The notes under the pieces were generated by a model that did no database searches, was not told the origin of the DNA, and was given only the letters and a program-made list of their open reading frames with translations. This document shows, piece by piece, positions 5,570 through 8,298 of a stretch of 8,298 bases of DNA. The position numbers and the translations under genes are program-made. The stretch covers positions 1 to 8,298 of the forward strand of contig CALFWJ010000066.1 of assembly GCA_937928525.1 (NCBI GenBank), read 5' to 3'. Every line of letters begins with the position of its first letter. The first letter of the stretch is position 1. Origin of the DNA: an uncultured Alphaproteobacteria bacterium. GTDB taxonomy: Bacteria; Pseudomonadota; Alphaproteobacteria; UBA2136; UBA6156.

Positions 5570-5980
5570 TTATAGGCGTTTGTTTTGCGCTAAATCGTCG
5601 AGTTCATTTTGTTGCTTTTTGAGGTAAGTTTGGCGAGCTTCTTGTTGTTGGCGCTCGAGGAGAATTTCGTAGCGTTTTTTCTCGGCGAATTGGGCGCGTA
5701 TTTTATTGTTTAACTCTACTATTTCTTGGGTAAGCTTTTCTTGCTTTTTAAGACATTCTTTTATTTTAACATCTTGGTTGTAGGTAAAATTAAGCGCAAT
5801 AGCGAGCTGATTTGGATCGTCAGCTTTTTGTGCGTCGGTGAAAGCTGATTTTGCCTCTTGTTTGTGAGTCTGAATTGTTGCCGTTAAATTTGCATGTTTG
5901 GTTTGGCGAGTGCTGATATCTTTTTGCAGACTTTCTAGCGTTTGTTCGCACTGTTTAATAAGAGTGGGGAGGGTGGCCAT
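5570..5980 (-). CDS. fliJ: Flagellar export chaperone/stalk FliJ
   Basis: 136 residues, normal FliJ length, almost all charged or Gln-rich helix that would form an antiparallel coiled coil: about 1-50, a break near DDPNQ (55-59), then about 60-132. The C-terminal pattern (EKKRYEILLERQQQEAR, then QNELDDLAQ) matches the FliJ ending with its conserved E..LD..A. FliJ enters the FliI hexamer like the gamma stalk of ATP synthase and links it to the export gate FlhA. FliJ proteins diverge strongly, so the position 11 bases after fliI is the strongest support. The ribosome-binding site is weak, suggesting coupled translation with fliI. It meets the oxidoreductase gene tail to tail across 10 bases with no terminator hairpin seen. 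Confidence 0.85.
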   Translation of the reverse strand: MATLPTLIKQCEQTLESLQKDISTRQTKHANLTATIQTHKQEAKSAFTDAQKADDPNQLAIALNFTYNQDVKIKECLKKQEKLTQEIVELNNKIRAQFAEKKRYEILLERQQQEARQTYLKKQQNELDDLAQNKRL

Positions 5981-5991
5981 AATGATTTAAA

Positions 5992-7314
5992 TTAAGCTTT
6001 AACAATAGATTGAAGTTGAGTAAAGCCTGTGGCGAGGTCGCTTGTTTCGTCTGGGTGTTGTTTTAAGAAGGTTTCGAGTGCGGGCATTTTGGCTAGGGCT
6101 GTGTCTACCGCTGGGTTGCTCCCTTTATTGTAGGCGCCTAGGCGAATAAGTTCTTCCATGTCTGTATAGTCTGAGAGGAGTTGACGGGCTTGGATAACGG
6201 TTTGGTGTTCTTCTGGGGTTAAACATTTAGGCACCATCCGACTGACAGATTTAAGGACGTCGACACTGGGGAAGTGGTTGCGCTCGGCCAGTTTGCGGGT
6301 GAGAAGGATGTGGCCATCTAGGATACCGCGCACGGCATCGGCTACGGGCTCTTCCATGTCTCCTCCTTCAACTAAAATAGTGAAAATGGCAGAGATAAAA
6401 CCTTGGCCAAGACCTGGGCCTGCACGCTCCATGAGTTTGGGAAGCTCGGCGAAGACGGAAGGTGTGAAGCCGCGAGTTGTTGGAGGTTCGCCCGCTGATA
6501 AGCCAATTTCCCGCTGGGCGAGGGCGAAGCGAGTGACGCTGTCCATCATCATCATAACTTTAAAGCCGCAGTCGCGGAAGTATTCTGCGACGCTGAGAGT
6601 CATGTAGGCGGCTTGGCGGCGCATGAGGGGCGGCTCGTCGGAGGTGGCGACAATAACCACGGTTTTGTGCATGCCAGCTTCGCCGAGTTGTTCATCGATG
6701 AATTCGCGGACTTCGCGGCCCCGCTCGCCAATGAGGCCGATAACGGTAACATCGGCCGTGACGTTTTTGGCAATCATACTCATGAGAACACTTTTACCTA
6801 CGCCTGAACCTGCAAAAATACCCATTCGTTGACCTTCACACAGCGGCACAAAGGTATTGAGGCTACGTACGCCAAGATTCATTTTTGGTCCAACGCTTTG
6901 GCGCTGGCCTGCGGGCGGCGGTGAGGCTTTAATGGGGCGTTCTTCGCCGCCCAAATCAGCGAGGGGGCCTTTCCCGTCGATGGGTTCCCCAAGGGCATTG
7001 ATAACGCGCCCCATATAGCTGTTGTTAATGAGAACTGTTGATTTGGCTGAAGTGAGGGTAACGCGACAGCCGGGGCCAATACCCTCTACGCCGCCAAAGG
7101 GCATGAGCAGTGTTTGGCCATCACTGTAGCCGACAACTTCTGCGAGGCGTTCGGTACGATTAACATCTTCCACGCGGCAGCGGCTGCCCATGGCGGCGCC
7201 TGTGACGCCTTCGGCTAATATAGTGAGGCCGCTAATACCCACAACACGGCCGTAGGCATGACTTTCTGGCATGTGTTTGACGCGGTCGGTAAGATTTTTA
7301 AGGGTTATGCTCAT
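5992..7314 (-). CDS. fliI: Flagellum-specific export ATPase
   Basis: FliI, 440 residues, full length. It hydrolyses ATP at the cytoplasmic face of the flagellar type III export apparatus and helps deliver rod, hook and filament subunits with FliH and FliJ. Visible: an N-terminal beta-barrel domain (about 20-95), Walker A AGSGVGKS (168-175), GERGRE (196-201) with the catalytic Glu201, Walker B VMMMMD (253-258), AQREIGLSAGEPPTTRG (266-282), LMERAGP (294-300) and the Arg-finger region SVSR (356-359). LMPFGGVEGIGPG and GVRSLNTFVPLC favour an alphaproteobacterial FliI over a virulence-type SctN ATPase; the FliJ neighbour agrees. The ATG is three bases after the zapE stop, so the two are probably co-transcribed and translationally coupled. 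A GGGGGA lies 14 bases upstream, rather far for a ribosome-binding site. Confidence 0.96.
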   Translation of the reverse strand: MSITLKNLTDRVKHMPESHAYGRVVGISGLTILAEGVTGAAMGSRCRVEDVNRTERLAEVVGYSDGQTLLMPFGGVEGIGPGCRVTLTSAKSTVLINNSYMGRVINALGEPIDGKGPLADLGGEERPIKASPPPAGQRQSVGPKMNLGVRSLNTFVPLCEGQRMGIFAGSGVGKSVLMSMIAKNVTADVTVIGLIGERGREVREFIDEQLGEAGMHKTVVIVATSDEPPLMRRQAAYMTLSVAEYFRDCGFKVMMMMDSVTRFALAQREIGLSAGEPPTTRGFTPSVFAELPKLMERAGPGLGQGFISAIFTILVEGGDMEEPVADAVRGILDGHILLTRKLAERNHFPSVDVLKSVSRMVPKCLTPEEHQTVIQARQLLSDYTDMEELIRLGAYNKGSNPAVDTALAKMPALETFLKQHPDETSDLATGFTQLQSIVKA

Positions 7315-7317
7315 GGG

Positions 7318-8298
7318 TTAGCTTGGTTTCCCCCAATGTGGGTTTTGCATTTCCATAATGCGGCTGGCAGTACGGAGGAAGGGGGCAGCGGCGTCGCCTT
7401 CTGGGCACAGGTTTTGCGGTGTTTCTGCGGCGCTACAGATAAAGCGGGTATTATTTTCGTAGAGGATATCGATGAGAGTGACAAAGCGGAGGGCTGCGTC
7501 GGCCTCTGCGCTGGAAAAGAGCGGAATACTTTCTAGCACGAGGGTGTGAATGGTCTTGGCGAGGGCGAGGTAGTCTTCGCGGCCCATGGCGGCGTCGCAC
7601 AGATAGTTAAAGCTATACCAAGCAACGCCGCCCGCTAAACGTTTTGGAGTTAAATTTGGTGGGAGTATTACGGTTTTCTCGGTTGGATCTTTAGACATTA
7701 AAAATTTTTGTTCAAGGCATTTATCGGAGGTACCGTAATTATCGATGAAGCAATAGTTAGGCAGTGTTTTAATACCTTGGGTGCGGTAGTCTGGCCCTTG
7801 TGTGAGTTGAATGCTGTCCATGTTTTTTTCCATGGTAGCAATAAAAGGCTTAAATTGAGCGCGGTTAACGCCGCCTTGGAATAAGTCTGGGATGGCCCAG
7901 TTGCTGGTTGCAATAACAAGCACGTTGGCGGCAAAGAGTTTTTGAAACAGGCGGCCAAGCAGCATGGCATCGCCGATGTTGGTAATATAAAATTCGTCGA
8001 AACAGAGGACACGGGCTTCTTCGGCTATTTTTTGCGCAATTTTTGTGATGGGGTCGCCGTCTTTGCTAGTTTGGTTATGCATTTTAGCGTGCAGTTCTTC
8101 CATAAAGGCATGGAAGTGCACACGGCGGTACATAATGGTTAGGTTGTCGCAGAACATATGCATGAGCATGCTTTTTCCGCGGCCAACCGGGCCATGGATA
8201 TAAACGCCTTTAAGGCCTTGGGCGCAGTTGTTGTTTAATGCTTTTTCTAGATTGTGGAGGTAGGTCACCGCTTGGGCTTGACCTGCATCGGGGGCATA
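7318..8298 (-). CDS. zapE: ZapE/AFG1-family ATPase, N-terminus missing
   Basis: 326 residues are visible; the frame remains open to the window edge, so the first few dozen residues lie outside. The GTG at 8268 is inside the gene, since family-like codons continue upstream (YAPDAGQAQA). AFG1-type AAA+ ATPase: Walker A HGPVGRGKS, then VHFHAFMEELH, then DPITKIAQKIAEEARV, Walker B VLCFDEF, DAMLLGRLFQKLF, sensor ATSNW, NRAQFKPFI with its Arg, and the C-terminal FLRTASRIMEMQ. In Escherichia coli ZapE acts in cell division at the Z-ring; in eukaryotes AFG1 (LACE1) is mitochondrial and acts in protein quality control. Its fusion to a fliI-fliJ transcript is notable. The gene symbol rests on family resemblance only. 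Confidence 0.93.
   Translation of the reverse strand, partial: YAPDAGQAQAVTYLHNLEKALNNNCAQGLKGVYIHGPVGRGKSMLMHMFCDNLTIMYRRVHFHAFMEELHAKMHNQTSKDGDPITKIAQKIAEEARVLCFDEFYITNIGDAMLLGRLFQKLFAANVLVIATSNWAIPDLFQGGVNRAQFKPFIATMEKNMDSIQLTQGPDYRTQGIKTLPNYCFIDNYGTSDKCLEQKFLMSKDPTEKTVILPPNLTPKRLAGGVAWYSFNYLCDAAMGREDYLALAKTIHTLVLESIPLFSSAEADAALRFVTLIDILYENNTRFICSAAETPQNLCPEGDAAAPFLRTASRIMEMQNPHWGKPS

Noticed and set aside
8266..8268. GTG as the true zapE start
   Set aside because: The frame stays open upstream to the edge with family-like residues, and ZapE proteins have several dozen more residues before the P-loop.

Overview
The window is a stretch of bacterial chromosome, most likely from a flagellated, moderately AT-rich alphaproteobacterium. 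FliI reads like the alphaproteobacterial branch, and it sits beside FliJ and a ZapE/AFG1-type ATPase. The taxon is inferred from protein motifs only. No tRNA, rRNA, CRISPR array, transposase or integrase is visible.

Right side (about 5570-8298, minus strand): a tight run zapE-fliI-fliJ, with gaps of 3 and 11 bases. zapE is cut by the window edge and lacks its N-terminus. FliI is the flagellar export ATPase, and FliJ is the coiled-coil stalk that works with it.

Middle (2998-5559): folD (minus) and an FAD-dependent DAO-family oxidoreductase (plus) diverge from a 69-base gap. The two candidate promoters in that gap overlap. The folD promoter is spaced so that transcription would begin at or within the ATG, which suggests a leaderless mRNA. 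The oxidoreductase ends in a long hydrophilic tail with five tandem 15-residue repeats (45 bp each). Its 3' end meets fliJ tail to tail across 10 bases with no visible terminator.

Left side (1-2940, minus strand): the least explained part. A promoter with a perfect -35 box precedes a basic protein of about 494 residues that I do not recognise. After it come a 27-codon small ORF with a good ribosome-binding site, a very strong Shine-Dalgarno-like sequence with no start codon, two small hairpins and a strong terminator that looks bidirectional. A compact PhoH-like ATPase follows, with Arg in place of the Walker A Lys, then its own terminator. This block (unknown protein, small ORF, structured RNA, variant PhoH) is the best candidate for something undescribed. 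Nothing in the sequence proves that its members work together.
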